NCBI RefSeq assembly: GCF_000421265.1
Contig: NZ_ATWN01000006.1
Span: 186,001 to 250,000, forward strand
Direction of reading: 5' to 3'
Source of the DNA: Thalassospira lucentensis MCCC 1A00383 = DSM 14000
Lineage (GTDB): Bacteria; Pseudomonadota; Alphaproteobacteria; Rhodospirillales; Thalassospiraceae
Length of the DNA stretch: 64,000 nucleotides
The notes under the pieces are model-generated. The model did not search any database and was not told the origin of the DNA. It was given only the letters and a program-made list of their open reading frames with translations. This document shows positions 1-9,334 of the stretch, piece after piece. Position numbers and translations under genes: made by a program. Each line of letters opens with the position of its first letter. The stretch's first letter is position 1.

Positions 1-637
1 GCCCGGAGAATGAAAAATCACACCCCGGACGGCCGCGCAAGGGACGCGGCAGGCCAAACCGGTTCGGGTTGCCCTTTTCCGCAATTTTTTCAAGCGCCGG
101 ACCACCGGGGTAGCCAAGCCCCATCATCTTGGCGGTCTTATCAAAGGCTTCGCCGACCGCATCGTCAATCGTCGTGCCAATCCGTTTATAACGCCCGACA
201 CCCTCGACAATCAGCACCTGACAATGACCGCCTGATACCAGCAGCAATAAATAGGGAAAGGCAACATCGTCGGTCAACCGCACAGTCAGCGCATGACCTT
301 CAAGATGATTAACCGCCATGAACGGCTTTTGTGCGGCAAAGGCGATGGCCTTGGCGGTCATGGTCCCGACCATCACCCCGCCAATCAGGCCCGGTCCGCC
401 TGTACAGGCCACCGCATCAAGATCATCAAAATCAACCCCGGCATCATCCATCGCCTCGGCGACAAGCCGATCAAGATGCTCAAGATGCGCGCGTGCTGCA
501 ATTTCGGGCACCACGCCGCCATAGGGGCGATGATCATCAAGCTGGGATAAAACGCGGTTGGACAAAATTTCGCGCTTGTCATTAACAACAGCAGCGGCCG
601 TTTCATCACAGCTTGTTTCGATACCAAGTACGATCAT
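1..637 (-). CDS. tsaD: tRNA N6-adenosine threonylcarbamoyltransferase TsaD (3' end outside window)
   Basis: This is the first 212 codons of a protein usually about 340-360 residues long; the C-terminal part lies beyond base 1. It begins [16 protein letters not shown], the hallmark N-terminus of the Kae1/TsaD family, and has the metal-binding HLEGH motif near residues 111-115 followed by a VSGGH segment. TsaD transfers the threonylcarbamoyl group from threonylcarbamoyl-AMP to A37 of ANN-decoding tRNAs, together with TsaB and TsaE in the cytoplasm. It is transcribed divergently from hemC, a common alphaproteobacterial arrangement. The ATG at 637 starts exactly at the conserved family N-terminus. 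Only the truncation by the window edge limits the call. Confidence 0.95.
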   Translation of the reverse strand, partial: MIVLGIETSCDETAAAVVNDKREILSNRVLSQLDDHRPYGGVVPEIAARAHLEHLDRLVAEAMDDAGVDFDDLDAVACTGGPGLIGGVMVGTMTAKAIAFAAQKPFMAVNHLEGHALTVRLTDDVAFPYLLLLVSGGHCQVLIVEGVGRYKRIGTTIDDAVGEAFDKTAKMMGLGYPGGPALEKIAEKGNPNRFGLPRPLRGRPGCDFSFSG

Positions 638-982
638 GCTTTTGATCCGGTCAGGGGTGCGCCGAAACCCTCGGCTTTGGGATGACAATACTACGCTTGG
701 GGATGATGTAGCGGAAACTTTACCTGCTTTCCACCCCCGACGGGCGCATTTGCCATATGCAGTTATCGCGTTTCAGGTCTATTTTGACAGTCTCAGGGGC
801 TTGTTTCGCCGCCCATTTACCCAAGCCTCGCAAAACTATCGAAACTCTCTCTAGGCCGACATACGTCAATGAAATCGCATTTTCTGACACTATAATAGCA
901 ACGTCAGACCAATCGATTTTTACCAAGACGCAGACCGCCGCACCCCTTGTTTTCAAACAACTTTAAGACTAAAACTCCTGTC
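638..982. other. Divergent intergenic region tsaD / hemC
   Basis: This stretch of about 345 bp separates tsaD from hemC and should hold both promoters. Open frames here give no recognisable protein and overlap one another on both strands. The only strong signal I see is a consensus -10 hexamer for hemC at 891-896. No tRNA or structured RNA was recognised. Confidence 0.6.
891..896 (+). promoter_or_regulatory. Candidate -10 box for the hemC operon
   Basis: A perfect TATAAT lies 86 bp upstream of the hemC start. No convincing TTGACA -35 element is seen 16-18 bp upstream, so the call rests on the -10 alone. Confidence 0.4.
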
Positions 983-1927
983 ATGACAGATACAGCAAAA
1001 CTTCGCATTGGCACCCGTGGTTCACCCTTGGCATTGGCACAGGCCCACGAGGTCCGTGATAAACTGGCCGCCGCCCATCCCGAACTTGCCAGTGAAGGTG
1101 CGATCGCCATCACGGTCATTACGACAACCGGCGACAAAATCCTGGATCGCGCATTGTCGGAAATCGGCGGCAAGGGACTGTTTACCAAGGAAATCGATGA
1201 TGCCCTGATGGGGGGTGACATTGATCTTGCTGTCCACAGCATGAAAGACGTTCCGACAGTCCTGCCTGATGGCATGATCCTGCCGACGATTTTACCGCGT
1301 GAAGATGTGCGTGATGCATTTATTTCGCTGAAATATAAAAGCTTTGCCGAAATGCCTGCCGGTTCCGTGATCGGATCGGCGTCGCTGCGCCGTCAGGCCA
1401 TGATCCTGAACAAATATCCCGATCTTAAGGTCATCACATTCCGCGGCAATGTGCAGACCCGGCTTCGCAAACTTGGCGAAGAACAGGTCGATGCGACCTT
1501 GCTGGCGATGGCTGGTTTGAACCGTCTGGGCCAACCCGAAATTGCCACCGCCCCGATTGCCGAAGACGATATGCTGCCCGCAGTTGCCCAAGGGGCAATT
1601 GGCATCACCATCCGCGAGGATGACACACAGGCCAAAGACTGGATATCCGCCCTTCATTGCGAAAAGTCGGCGATCCGTGTGGCCGGCGAACGCGCAGCCC
1701 TGTTCGCGCTTGATGGCTCCTGCCGCACCCCGATTGCCGCCCTTGCCGAGTATCATGAGGATGGCAGCATGCGGTTGCGGGTTTCAATCGTGCGCCCGGA
1801 TGGCAGCGAACGGCTTGATACCGAACGCCATATTGCAAAGCCAGACATGGCAACCGCATCTGCCGCGGGAAAAGATGCCGGGGAAGAGCTTAAACAACGC
1901 GGTGGTCCGGACTTTATTTCGGCCTGA
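983..1927 (+). CDS. hemC: Hydroxymethylbilane synthase (porphobilinogen deaminase)
   Basis: The 314-residue product polymerises four porphobilinogen molecules to hydroxymethylbilane in haem biosynthesis. It has the family N-terminus LRIGTRGSPLALAQA, the KDVPT and LPREDVRDAF segments, and the cofactor-attachment motif LDGSCRTP with the dipyrromethane-binding cysteine near residue 247. An upstream in-frame ATG at 947 would add 12 residues, but the ATG at 983 puts the conserved motif at the expected distance and is preferred. hemD follows after 23 bp, so the two are probably cotranscribed. Confidence 0.97.
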   Translation: MTDTAKLRIGTRGSPLALAQAHEVRDKLAAAHPELASEGAIAITVITTTGDKILDRALSEIGGKGLFTKEIDDALMGGDIDLAVHSMKDVPTVLPDGMILPTILPREDVRDAFISLKYKSFAEMPAGSVIGSASLRRQAMILNKYPDLKVITFRGNVQTRLRKLGEEQVDATLLAMAGLNRLGQPEIATAPIAEDDMLPAVAQGAIGITIREDDTQAKDWISALHCEKSAIRVAGERAALFALDGSCRTPIAALAEYHEDGSMRLRVSIVRPDGSERLDTERHIAKPDMATASAAGKDAGEELKQRGGPDFISA

Positions 1928-1950
1928 CTCGCAACATAACGGGACAGAAA

Positions 1951-2679
1951 ATGGGACCACTGGTTTTAAACACCCGGCCCAAAACCGATTCCGCCGATCT
2001 TGAAGCATCCCTTCAAACGCGCGGCTACCGGGTTCTGTCTGCACCGATGTTGGAAATTGAGTTTCCAGCACAAACCAGGCCTTTTGACCCGACCCCGTAT
2101 CAGGCCCTCATTTTTACATCCGCCAACGGGCTGCGGGCCTTTGCCCGTCTGTCACAGGATCGCTACCAAACGGCTTTGTGTGTTGGCGATGCCACTGCCC
2201 GTCTGGCCGCCGATATGGGGTTTAACCGGATCGAAAGTGCCAATGGCGATATCCACGACCTCGCCGCGTTGATCCGGGAACGGATTAGTCCCGCAATGGG
2301 CCCGCTTTTCCATCCCGCAGCGCGCAAGACGGCAGGTGATCTGGGCGAAATCCTGCGTGACGGCGGGTATCAGATTGACCGCCAAATCGTCTATACCGCC
2401 CACGCCAGCCAGACCCTGCCACAACAGATTTTAGATGCCATCACTGCGCATCATATTGATGCAGTTTTATTTTTCTCTCCCCGCACAGCCGAAACCTTTG
2501 TTAAGCTGGTCAAAAGCTACAAGCTGGAAGGGGAACTGACAGATACCTGTGCAATTTGTCTCAGTCCGGCAGTGCAATTGCGAACTGCCGACCTTACATG
2601 GCAAAGAACGTACGTTGCATCAAAGCCAACACAGGAATACCTTCTTTCTATACTAGATCAGTCATTTTCCAGCGTGTAA
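1951..2679 (+). CDS. hemD: Uroporphyrinogen-III synthase
   Basis: This 242-residue protein cyclises hydroxymethylbilane to uroporphyrinogen III with inversion of ring D. HemD proteins are poorly conserved, but the opening LVLNTRPKTDSADL, the IFTSANGLRAFA segment, the LFHPAARKTAGDL stretch and the C-terminal VLFFSPRTAETFVKL match the two-lobed family. The length is typical for the family. It lies directly after hemC, and the Mic60-like gene starts 39 bp downstream, consistent with one haem operon. Confidence 0.92.
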   Translation: MGPLVLNTRPKTDSADLEASLQTRGYRVLSAPMLEIEFPAQTRPFDPTPYQALIFTSANGLRAFARLSQDRYQTALCVGDATARLAADMGFNRIESANGDIHDLAALIRERISPAMGPLFHPAARKTAGDLGEILRDGGYQIDRQIVYTAHASQTLPQQILDAITAHHIDAVLFFSPRTAETFVKLVKSYKLEGELTDTCAICLSPAVQLRTADLTWQRTYVASKPTQEYLLSILDQSFSSV

Positions 2680-2718
2680 CTGCGCTATGGAACAACCGCA
2701 AACTGCAATGGTCCGATC

Positions 2719-4266
2719 GTGAAAAAACCAGAAACGCCAAAATCAGACGCTTCCGCAAAACCGGTCGACACCCAGAAATCGACCGAGACCATCTCTGTCG
2801 ATAGTAGTGGCAATGCCAGTTCGGATGCGAAACCCGCATCAAAGCCAACGACGGCCCAGACAGACACCCAGACAGGCACAAAGTCCGACACACAATCTGG
2901 TGCAAAACCCGATACGGCAAAATCGCCCTCCCAGCCGGGATCAAAGCCGACAGACAAACCTGGCGCAACATCATCGGCAACGGCCAAACCGGAAATAAAA
3001 CCGGCATCGGCCCATCGCAACAGCCAATCCAGTGACAAAAGCAGCAAAACCGATGGTCCCGCACCAGAACGCAAAGGTTCCGGCGGCAAGGCGCTTTTGC
3101 TGTTTGTGATCATCATTGTCGGTGCCATTGCCGCTGGCTGGTTGACCCGTGCGATCTGGTGGCGCGATGCAGAGCCGGTTTTGAGCCAATATGTCCCGAC
3201 GGTTATTCTTGATGAAATAACCCCTGAAGGGTTCAAGGATGACGGTGCAATCACAGCAACCAATGCACCAAGTCAGCCGGAAATGCCTGATCAGAACGAT
3301 CAGAACGATCAGAACAATACCATCCCGGCCCCGGATGAAGACGCAACCATGGCCGAAAAAGACGATGGCATGGTCATTGAAGAAGACAGTCTTCCCGCGG
3401 TTGACGGTGATACAAATAGCGTTTCAAGCGCATCACCCCTGCCGGATGGATCGGTTGTTGTTGATCCGGAACTGACCGAACGCCTTTCGCGGCTTGAAGG
3501 CACAATTGATGCGTTGCGCGAACGCCTTAACAGCGAACGCGGCGGCACGTTGAACAACACAGTTGCCCGCCGTATGGCGGAAATTGAAACCCGCACTGCC
3601 CCCATCGAAGAACTAGCCCGCGTCGAAAGCGAACTTGCCGGTGTCGCCAACGAAATGCGTGAAATGTCGGCACGCCTGTCAACCATGGAAGAAGAAGTCC
3701 GCGCAACCGCTGGCCTTCGGGTTGAAAGCCGCGGACAGGCAATTGCCATGGCTGTCACCATCCTGCGTGATGCTTTGCAGCGCGGTGGGCCATTTATCAT
3801 CGCCCTAAATCAGCTTGAACGCAGCAGCGGCGATGACCCCCTTATTGCTGAACAGATTACCACCCTGAAACCGCTTGCCGATCAGGGGGCACCGACCATC
3901 GAAAAACTGCGTCAGTCCTTCCCGGTCATGGCACAGGAAGCCGTTCAGGCCGCCACCGATGATCATTCGGGCAGCGTGCTTGATGCGACGTGGGCCAACA
4001 TTAAAAAACTGATCCCGATCCGCCGTGTCGATGCGGCAGGCGAGGAATCACTTGAAGGGCGTCTGGTAACGGCTGAAAACGCGCTTGAGCATGACGACCT
4101 AGATGCCGCCATTGCCGCCCTTCAGGGTGTTGAAGGTGACCATGCATCGGTCGCGGTTGCCGACTGGTTGGCGGCTGCGGAAAATCGTCAAATTCTCAAC
4201 AGCGCCATCGCATCCCTTAGTGCGCATGCGATTGATCTTCTGACCGGGTCGGAGGATAGCCAATGA
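2719..4266 (+). CDS. Mitofilin/Mic60-like inner membrane protein (COG4223)
   Basis: The 515-residue product has a long Ser/Thr/Lys/Pro-rich hydrophilic N-terminus (about residues 1-120), a single transmembrane segment (about 124-146, LLLFVIIIVGAIAAGWL), an acidic linker with a DQN triplet repeat, a coiled coil (about 250-345) and a C-terminal mitofilin-like region. This is the architecture of the alphaproteobacterial homologues of Mic60, the mitochondrial cristae-junction protein, which sit between hemD and hemY as here. The start is a GTG; no in-frame ATG lies upstream. Its stop overlaps the hemY start as ATGA, so translation is probably coupled. The membrane-shaping role is inferred from family knowledge. 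Confidence 0.85.
   Translation: MKKPETPKSDASAKPVDTQKSTETISVDSSGNASSDAKPASKPTTAQTDTQTGTKSDTQSGAKPDTAKSPSQPGSKPTDKPGATSSATAKPEIKPASAHRNSQSSDKSSKTDGPAPERKGSGGKALLLFVIIIVGAIAAGWLTRAIWWRDAEPVLSQYVPTVILDEITPEGFKDDGAITATNAPSQPEMPDQNDQNDQNNTIPAPDEDATMAEKDDGMVIEEDSLPAVDGDTNSVSSASPLPDGSVVVDPELTERLSRLEGTIDALRERLNSERGGTLNNTVARRMAEIETRTAPIEELARVESELAGVANEMREMSARLSTMEEEVRATAGLRVESRGQAIAMAVTILRDALQRGGPFIIALNQLERSSGDDPLIAEQITTLKPLADQGAPTIEKLRQSFPVMAQEAVQAATDDHSGSVLDATWANIKKLIPIRRVDAAGEESLEGRLVTAENALEHDDLDAAIAALQGVEGDHASVAVADWLAAAENRQILNSAIASLSAHAIDLLTGSEDSQ
3289..3315 (+). repeat. Three tandem 9-bp units inside the Mic60-like gene
   Basis: The unit GATCAGAAC occurs three times without interruption and encodes (DQN)3 in the periplasmic linker after the membrane segment. 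Copy number could vary by slippage in steps of three residues without breaking the frame. Confidence 0.9.
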
Positions 4267-5723
4267 TCCGCCTGCTGACCTTTATCCTGATTACGGCCGT
4301 CTTGGTGGGCTGCACTGTCTGGTTTGCCGATAATCCCGGCAGAATGACGGTGGTCTGGCTTGGCTATCGCTTTGACGGATCGATTGGCATGGTCGCCTTG
4401 GCCCTTTTGGCCCTGACGGCCATATGTGTTCTGATCTGGCGTGGCTGGACCATCATTGCCAATTCACCGGGCTGGGTCGGTCGTCTGCTCGGCAGTCGCC
4501 GGCGCAAAAAAGGCCAGCAGGCCCTGACCATGGGGTTGTTGGAACTGGCATCGGGCGATGTGCGTCAGGCCCTTAAACATACCCGTGCGGTGGATCGTTA
4601 TCTTGAAGACGATACACTGACACGGCTGTTGACCGCACAGGCAGCGGAACTTGACGGCAACAACGATGCGGCCAAGCGCCAGTTTGAAGCCATGCTGGAA
4701 AAACCAGACTCGGCGTTCTTTGGCCTGCGCGGCTTGCTGCAATTATCACTTAAGACCAACGACCGCGAAGACGCCCTTGATTACGCCGAACGTGCGCACC
4801 GTTTACGCCCGCGCAATCCGGCGGTGATTGTCACATTGTTCGACTTGCTGCTGACATCCAAACGGTGGGACCGCGCGCTTAGCCTTTTGGTTGATGCGCA
4901 AAAGGCCGAGGTTTTTGGTGAAAAGGAACTGACACGTCGTCGTGCACTTCTGATTACCGCCAAGGCCGAAGACGCCATCGCGTCAGGTGAAAATGCCGAA
5001 GCTATCAAACTCCTGCGTAAGGCATTGAACTCGGCAGATGACTTTACCGGTGCGGCTGTTTTGCTGGCCGGGCTTTATCGTGACCTGAAACAGGAAGCCA
5101 AAGCCCGCGACGTTATCCTGCACAGCTGGCGCACAACGCCATCTGCCGCCCTTAGCGCGATCTATCTTGATACGCTGACCGGTGATCCGCTGGCACAGGT
5201 CAAATCAGTTGAAAAACTGGCTGCCACCAACCCGGACCATGTCGAAAGCCAGATTATTCTGGCCGAGGCCGCCCTTCTGGCCGATTTGTGGGGCATGGCG
5301 CGCAGCAACCTTGAAAAGGCCATGACCCGTAAGACCGAAGCCCGCCATTACCGTTTGCTGGCCGATCTGGAATTGCGTGAAAAGCAGGATGGTGCGAAGG
5401 CCCGCGACCTTCTGGTTAAGGCAAGCCACGCCAATCCGGACCCCGATTGGCGCTGTGGGGCCTGTGGGACTGAAACGGATCGCTGGGTGGTATCCTGCCC
5501 GTCCTGTCATTCGTTTGGCAGTGTTGAATGGCGGAGCCCCCTTCGCGTGCATCAGGCGCCGACATCAACCGCGCCCGATGCAGGCAATCCGCCGTCAAAG
5601 GACGCCGCAAAAGACCCGGTTGCCATTGGACAGAATGCCACCATCATTGATCACAGCAACGATGATGACGGCAACGGCAACAGTGCCAACAACCCGCAAG
5701 AAGGCAATCAACCTGCCCTTTAA
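4263..5723 (+). CDS. hemY: HemY-family TPR protein with C-terminal CxxC zinc-ribbon-like motif
   Basis: The 486-residue protein has two N-terminal hydrophobic segments (about residues 2-22 and 40-60), the HemY_N signature around WFADNPGRMTVVWLGY, and then TPR-like helical repeats to about residue 390. A short cysteine cluster follows at about 396-415 (WRCGACG...CPSCHSFGSVEW), resembling the rubredoxin-like metal-binding segment of LapB-type TPR proteins. The tail is low complexity and rich in Asn and Asp. It completes the hem locus. HemY proteins of this kind are membrane TPR proteins linked genetically to haem synthesis, and the enzymatic role is unproven. This is not the Bacillus protoporphyrinogen oxidase that shares the name. 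Confidence 0.88.
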   Translation: MIRLLTFILITAVLVGCTVWFADNPGRMTVVWLGYRFDGSIGMVALALLALTAICVLIWRGWTIIANSPGWVGRLLGSRRRKKGQQALTMGLLELASGDVRQALKHTRAVDRYLEDDTLTRLLTAQAAELDGNNDAAKRQFEAMLEKPDSAFFGLRGLLQLSLKTNDREDALDYAERAHRLRPRNPAVIVTLFDLLLTSKRWDRALSLLVDAQKAEVFGEKELTRRRALLITAKAEDAIASGENAEAIKLLRKALNSADDFTGAAVLLAGLYRDLKQEAKARDVILHSWRTTPSAALSAIYLDTLTGDPLAQVKSVEKLAATNPDHVESQIILAEAALLADLWGMARSNLEKAMTRKTEARHYRLLADLELREKQDGAKARDLLVKASHANPDPDWRCGACGTETDRWVVSCPSCHSFGSVEWRSPLRVHQAPTSTAPDAGNPPSKDAAKDPVAIGQNATIIDHSNDDDGNGNSANNPQEGNQPAL

Positions 5724-5766
5724 GACGTCCAATTGGTCAATTTAGCCTAAGCAAACCTATCAAAAC

Positions 5767-5798
5767 AAAAACCCCGGGGACGAACCCCGGGGTTTTTT
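5767..5798. terminator. Bidirectional intrinsic terminator between hemY and purH
   Basis: The inverted repeat AAAACCCCGG / CCGGGGTTTT is flanked by A and T runs on both sides. It therefore works as a terminator in both orientations, as expected between two convergent genes. Confidence 0.9.
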
Positions 5799-5820
5799 AA
5801 TGCCAAAATCACCGTCGCAC

Positions 5821-7398
5821 TTAGTGGCGGAAGTGACGCATGCCGGTAAACACCATAGCAATGCCGTGCTCGTCGGCTGCTGCAATGACTTCTTCGTCAC
5901 GCATCGAACCACCCGGCTGGATCACCGCCGTGGCACCGGCTTTGACCGCTGCCAGAAGACCATCGGCAAACGGGAAGAATGCATCAGATGACACAACCGA
6001 ACCCTTGGTCCGCACGACATCTTCGCCTGCATTTTTGCTGGCTTCTTCGGCTTTCCACGCGGCAATGCGCGAACTGTCAACGCGGCTCATCTGCCCCGCA
6101 CCAACACCAACGGTCTTGCCGTCTTTAACATACACAATCGCATTTGATTTGACGTGTTTGCCAACGCGGAAGGCAAACAGAAGGTCATTAAGCTCGGCCT
6201 CGGACGGCGTGCGCTTGGTAACGACTTTAAGTTCGTCACGTTTAACCCGACCCGCATCACGGTTCTGAAGCAAATATCCCCCCGCCAGCGAACGCAGCGT
6301 CATGTCTTCACCTTCCGGATCGGCCATGCCACCGGTAATAAGAACACGCAAGTTCTTCTTGGACGACAGAACTTCACGGGCGGCATCATCCGCATCCGGG
6401 CAAATCACCACTTCGGCAAACAGTTTGGCGATTTCTTCGGCGGTCGCTTTATCAAGGGTCCGGTTGACCGCAATGATACCACCAAAAGCCGACACCGGAT
6501 CACATGACAGCGCCTTGTGATAGGCATCAATCAGGCTTTCGCCCTCTGCCACACCACACGGATTGGCGTGCTTGATGATGGCAACAGCCGGTTTTTCATC
6601 AAATTCGGACACCAGTTCAAACGCGGCATCGGTGTCGTTGAGGTTATTAAACGACAGTTCCTTGCCCTGAAGCTGGGTCGCGGTCGAAACACCCGGACGG
6701 TTTTTACCATTGGTGTAAAATGCGGCCTGTTGATGCGGGTTTTCGCCGTAACGAAGGGTTTGCTTCAGTTCGGCAGAAACATTCAAACGCTGCGGGAAGG
6801 TTTCACCCAGTTCACCGGCAAACCAGCTTGAAATCGCCGAGTCATAGGCGCCCGTGCGGGCAAATGCCTTGGCGGCCAGAACGCGGCGGGTTTCCGCCGT
6901 CGTGGCACCGGCATTGTCGTTCATTTCCGCAACGACGCGGTCATAATCGGACGGATCAACAACAACCGTCACCGACTCATGGTTCTTGGCCGCCGAACGG
7001 ATCATGCTGGGCCCACCGATATCGATGTTCTCGATGCAGGTATCGAAATCGGCACCCTTGGCAACGGTTTCTTCGAACGGATAAAGGTTCACACACACCA
7101 GATCAATCGGCGCAATGTCGTTGTCTTTCATTGCCTGCATATGGCTGGCAAGCGGACGACGGCCCAAAAGGCCCCCATGAATTTTCGGATGAAGCGTTTT
7201 AACACGACCATCCATGATTTCAGGAAAACCGGTGTGATCGGCAACTTCCTTAACCGGGATACCGGCCGCTTCAATCGCCTTGGCAGAACCACCGGTCGAC
7301 AGGATTTCAACACCCTGTTCATGAAGGGATTTGGCAAATTCGACCAGACCGGTCTTGTCGGAAACGGAAATAAGCGCGCGCGCAATACGAGCAGTCAT
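5821..7398 (-). CDS. purH: Bifunctional AICAR formyltransferase / IMP cyclohydrolase
   Basis: The 525-residue enzyme carries out the last two steps of IMP synthesis. The N-terminal IMP cyclohydrolase domain opens with [17 protein letters not shown] and contains [14 protein letters not shown] and NLYPFEETV. The C-terminal transformylase domain has the [13 protein letters not shown] motif, [10 protein letters not shown], and ends [32 protein letters not shown]. An in-frame ATG at 7413 would add five residues. I chose 7398 because it gives the family-like start MTARIARAL and has a weak GAAAG upstream, but the choice is not certain. It appears monocistronic. Confidence 0.97.
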   Translation of the reverse strand: MTARIARALISVSDKTGLVEFAKSLHEQGVEILSTGGSAKAIEAAGIPVKEVADHTGFPEIMDGRVKTLHPKIHGGLLGRRPLASHMQAMKDNDIAPIDLVCVNLYPFEETVAKGADFDTCIENIDIGGPSMIRSAAKNHESVTVVVDPSDYDRVVAEMNDNAGATTAETRRVLAAKAFARTGAYDSAISSWFAGELGETFPQRLNVSAELKQTLRYGENPHQQAAFYTNGKNRPGVSTATQLQGKELSFNNLNDTDAAFELVSEFDEKPAVAIIKHANPCGVAEGESLIDAYHKALSCDPVSAFGGIIAVNRTLDKATAEEIAKLFAEVVICPDADDAAREVLSSKKNLRVLITGGMADPEGEDMTLRSLAGGYLLQNRDAGRVKRDELKVVTKRTPSEAELNDLLFAFRVGKHVKSNAIVYVKDGKTVGVGAGQMSRVDSSRIAAWKAEEASKNAGEDVVRTKGSVVSSDAFFPFADGLLAAVKAGATAVIQPGGSMRDEEVIAAADEHGIAMVFTGMRHFRH

Positions 7399-7727
7399 TG
7401 GGTTCGCTTTCATGCATCAATATGTGATGAAGGTCGCGGACCCATTGATGATATATCGGCCCAATGCGATACCGTGCTGTATGGCTGCTCGTGCATACCG
7501 ATGGTATCAATTGCGGGCGAACCGGCCTTTTGGCAGAAACCCGGGCCGACACATGATCAATGAGTCCGAACCATGTTTCGCGCGGACCTTTAGCATGTGC
7601 AGCGCAAAAAGTGGACCCCGAATTCTTGCATGGCCGGTTTTATCAAACCGACCGCGACACCTGCCTGGCCCATAAAAAAATGGGGCAGCCCAAAAGCCAC
7701 CCCGTCCAATCATCGGCAAACATCATA
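7399..7727. other. Intergenic region upstream of purH
   Basis: This gap of about 330 bp lies between two minus-strand genes. It holds the terminator of the downstream-facing hglS gene at 7674-7703 and should hold the purH promoter. I see no purine riboswitch-like element, no clear PurR-type palindrome and no recognisable coding sequence; short open frames here have no family signature. Confidence 0.5.
7674..7703 (-). terminator. Intrinsic terminator of hglS
   Basis: On the minus strand GGGGTGGC pairs with GCTGCCCC (two G-U pairs) around a six-base loop, followed by an A and a run of seven T. It lies 24 bp after the hglS stop codon. Confidence 0.85.
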
Positions 7728-9134
7728 TCAGGCGACGTTTTTCTTCAATCCCAATGCATCGAATGCCAGATCAAGTGATCGTTGCTCCGTCGCACCATAC
7801 AGCATCAATTCGTCCCGGACCGGCGCGCCCAATGCCTGTTCAAACTCATCCTGATTGGAGTGGGTCTGATAATTTTTCTGCGCATCTCCACCAAGATTCG
7901 ATTGAAAAATACCCGCCGCACTCACAGGCAGGAAATCCTCATAAATGATCGGATCTGCACGCAGATATCCTTGATCAACCAACTCATGCGCCGTTCCCGG
8001 CAATTTGCCTTTGCGCGCGGCATCCAAACCGGCCTTGGTCGGGCTGTATTTAAAGAAAGCCAACCCTTCAACCCGAAGCGTTTCATAATCATCGGGGAAG
8101 GCAACGAACCGTTCGCAAAGCTCGGTTTCGTAATCGCGCGCATTTGATCCACCGGCATTGATCTGAACAGCCTGCCGGACGGATGCCAAAAGCGTGTCAT
8201 AGAGCGCCCGCCCCTTGGCCGTCAGGGCAACGCCGCGCTGTTCAATCTCGCCAAAGCGGGCGGTGTGGGTTCCCGGTGTGCCTTTTGGGGTGTCGCCCAC
8301 GAAATAGACCTGTTCTTCCAGCGCCTTGAAACTGGTTTGGCGCAGAAGGATCGGGCAGTTGCGGGTCGGCGGGCCTTCGACAACCGCCTTGGGTGAAATG
8401 CCCCTTTCGGGCATGGCTTTCTGAACCGCATCAATATCCAATGTGCGCGGTGTCAGATGATTGATATGCGGACCTTTGAAACACACCACATCGGCAATCA
8501 AACGATGGGCATCATGCATTTTCTGATACGATTCCAGTGATACTGTCGCGTCACTGTGCCAGCGGAATGTTTCAAGCGCCTGGGTCACAAACTGTTCGGC
8601 CTGCACCTGCGTCAACCCGCCATTCTTTTCCGCCAGATAAATCAGCTTGATCGCATCGGCGGTGAAAATATCGCGCGCCGCCAAAATCTGCTGGGCGTCA
8701 TGGCGCAGTTTTTCATCTTCGATCAGTTCAAGCCGCAAAAGGGATGTAAAAACCCGAAACGGATTGCGCCGCAGTGCCGCGTCATCAATCGGACGAAACG
8801 CCGTCGAATGAACCGGCACACCCGCCACTGACAGATCATAATAGCCCACCGGATGCATACCCATCACCGCAAACAGGCGCCGCATGGTGAACAGTTCTTC
8901 GGGCTTGCCCAGACGGATCGCGCCGTGGCGTTCGACATCCAGTCGATCCAGCTCATCATTGCTTTCCAGCCCTTCACGCAACGCTGCGTTTACCGCAAGG
9001 CTGTCCTGATTAACATCGGCCACCAGTTCCAGAAGTGTTCCATATTGCGGCACTTCGGCACGGTACATGTCCGACATGGCGCTGGAAAACATCGAACGGA
9101 TTTCATCGGGATGGACAAAAGCGTCTGCCGACAT
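7728..9134 (-). CDS. hglS: 2-oxoadipate dioxygenase/decarboxylase, HglS/YdcJ family (DUF1338)
   Basis: The 468-residue product starts MSADAFVHPDEIRSMFSSAMSDMYRAEVPQYGTLLELVADVN, closely matching the N-terminus of E. coli YdcJ. The family, now called HglS, is a VOC-fold Fe(II) enzyme that converts 2-oxoadipate to D-2-hydroxyglutarate, releasing CO2, in bacterial lysine catabolism. The HINHLTPRTLDID segment and RQTSFKALEE are typical family regions. The ATG at 9134 has a GGAGG five bases upstream; a longer frame to 9194 has no such site. No lysine genes are adjacent, but an AmaB-type operon lies 17 kb away. An inverted repeat upstream may be its operator. Confidence 0.9.
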   Translation of the reverse strand: MSADAFVHPDEIRSMFSSAMSDMYRAEVPQYGTLLELVADVNQDSLAVNAALREGLESNDELDRLDVERHGAIRLGKPEELFTMRRLFAVMGMHPVGYYDLSVAGVPVHSTAFRPIDDAALRRNPFRVFTSLLRLELIEDEKLRHDAQQILAARDIFTADAIKLIYLAEKNGGLTQVQAEQFVTQALETFRWHSDATVSLESYQKMHDAHRLIADVVCFKGPHINHLTPRTLDIDAVQKAMPERGISPKAVVEGPPTRNCPILLRQTSFKALEEQVYFVGDTPKGTPGTHTARFGEIEQRGVALTAKGRALYDTLLASVRQAVQINAGGSNARDYETELCERFVAFPDDYETLRVEGLAFFKYSPTKAGLDAARKGKLPGTAHELVDQGYLRADPIIYEDFLPVSAAGIFQSNLGGDAQKNYQTHSNQDEFEQALGAPVRDELMLYGATEQRSLDLAFDALGLKKNVA

Positions 9135-9260
9135 GGAGGCCTCCAAAGAACGGGAACGGACTGGAATTTCGGAATGCCTTATCAAAAAGGTCATTCCTGT
9201 TTGTCATTTTGATCGCAAGATATTGGCGTAAAACACCCGTGACAAACGACGATTCCGCAC

Positions 9261-9287
9261 GAGTTCATTCGCAATGAGAATGAACTC
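9261..9287. promoter_or_regulatory. Inverted repeat upstream of hglS
   Basis: GAGTTCATTC (9261-9270) and GAATGAACTC (9278-9287) form a perfect 10-bp inverted repeat with a seven-base gap. It lies about 130-150 bp upstream of hglS and about 50 bp after the capD-like stop. No T run follows on the minus strand, so an operator is likelier than a terminator. Confidence 0.4.
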
Positions 9288-9334
9288 TTATGAGGCATCC
9301 CAAAAAATGGAAAATGGTGTCACTGGAAAGACGA

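Noticed and set aside
558-966. Overlapping short frames between tsaD and hemC
   Set aside because: They occur in several frames on both strands, lack ribosome-binding sites and overlap the likely promoters.
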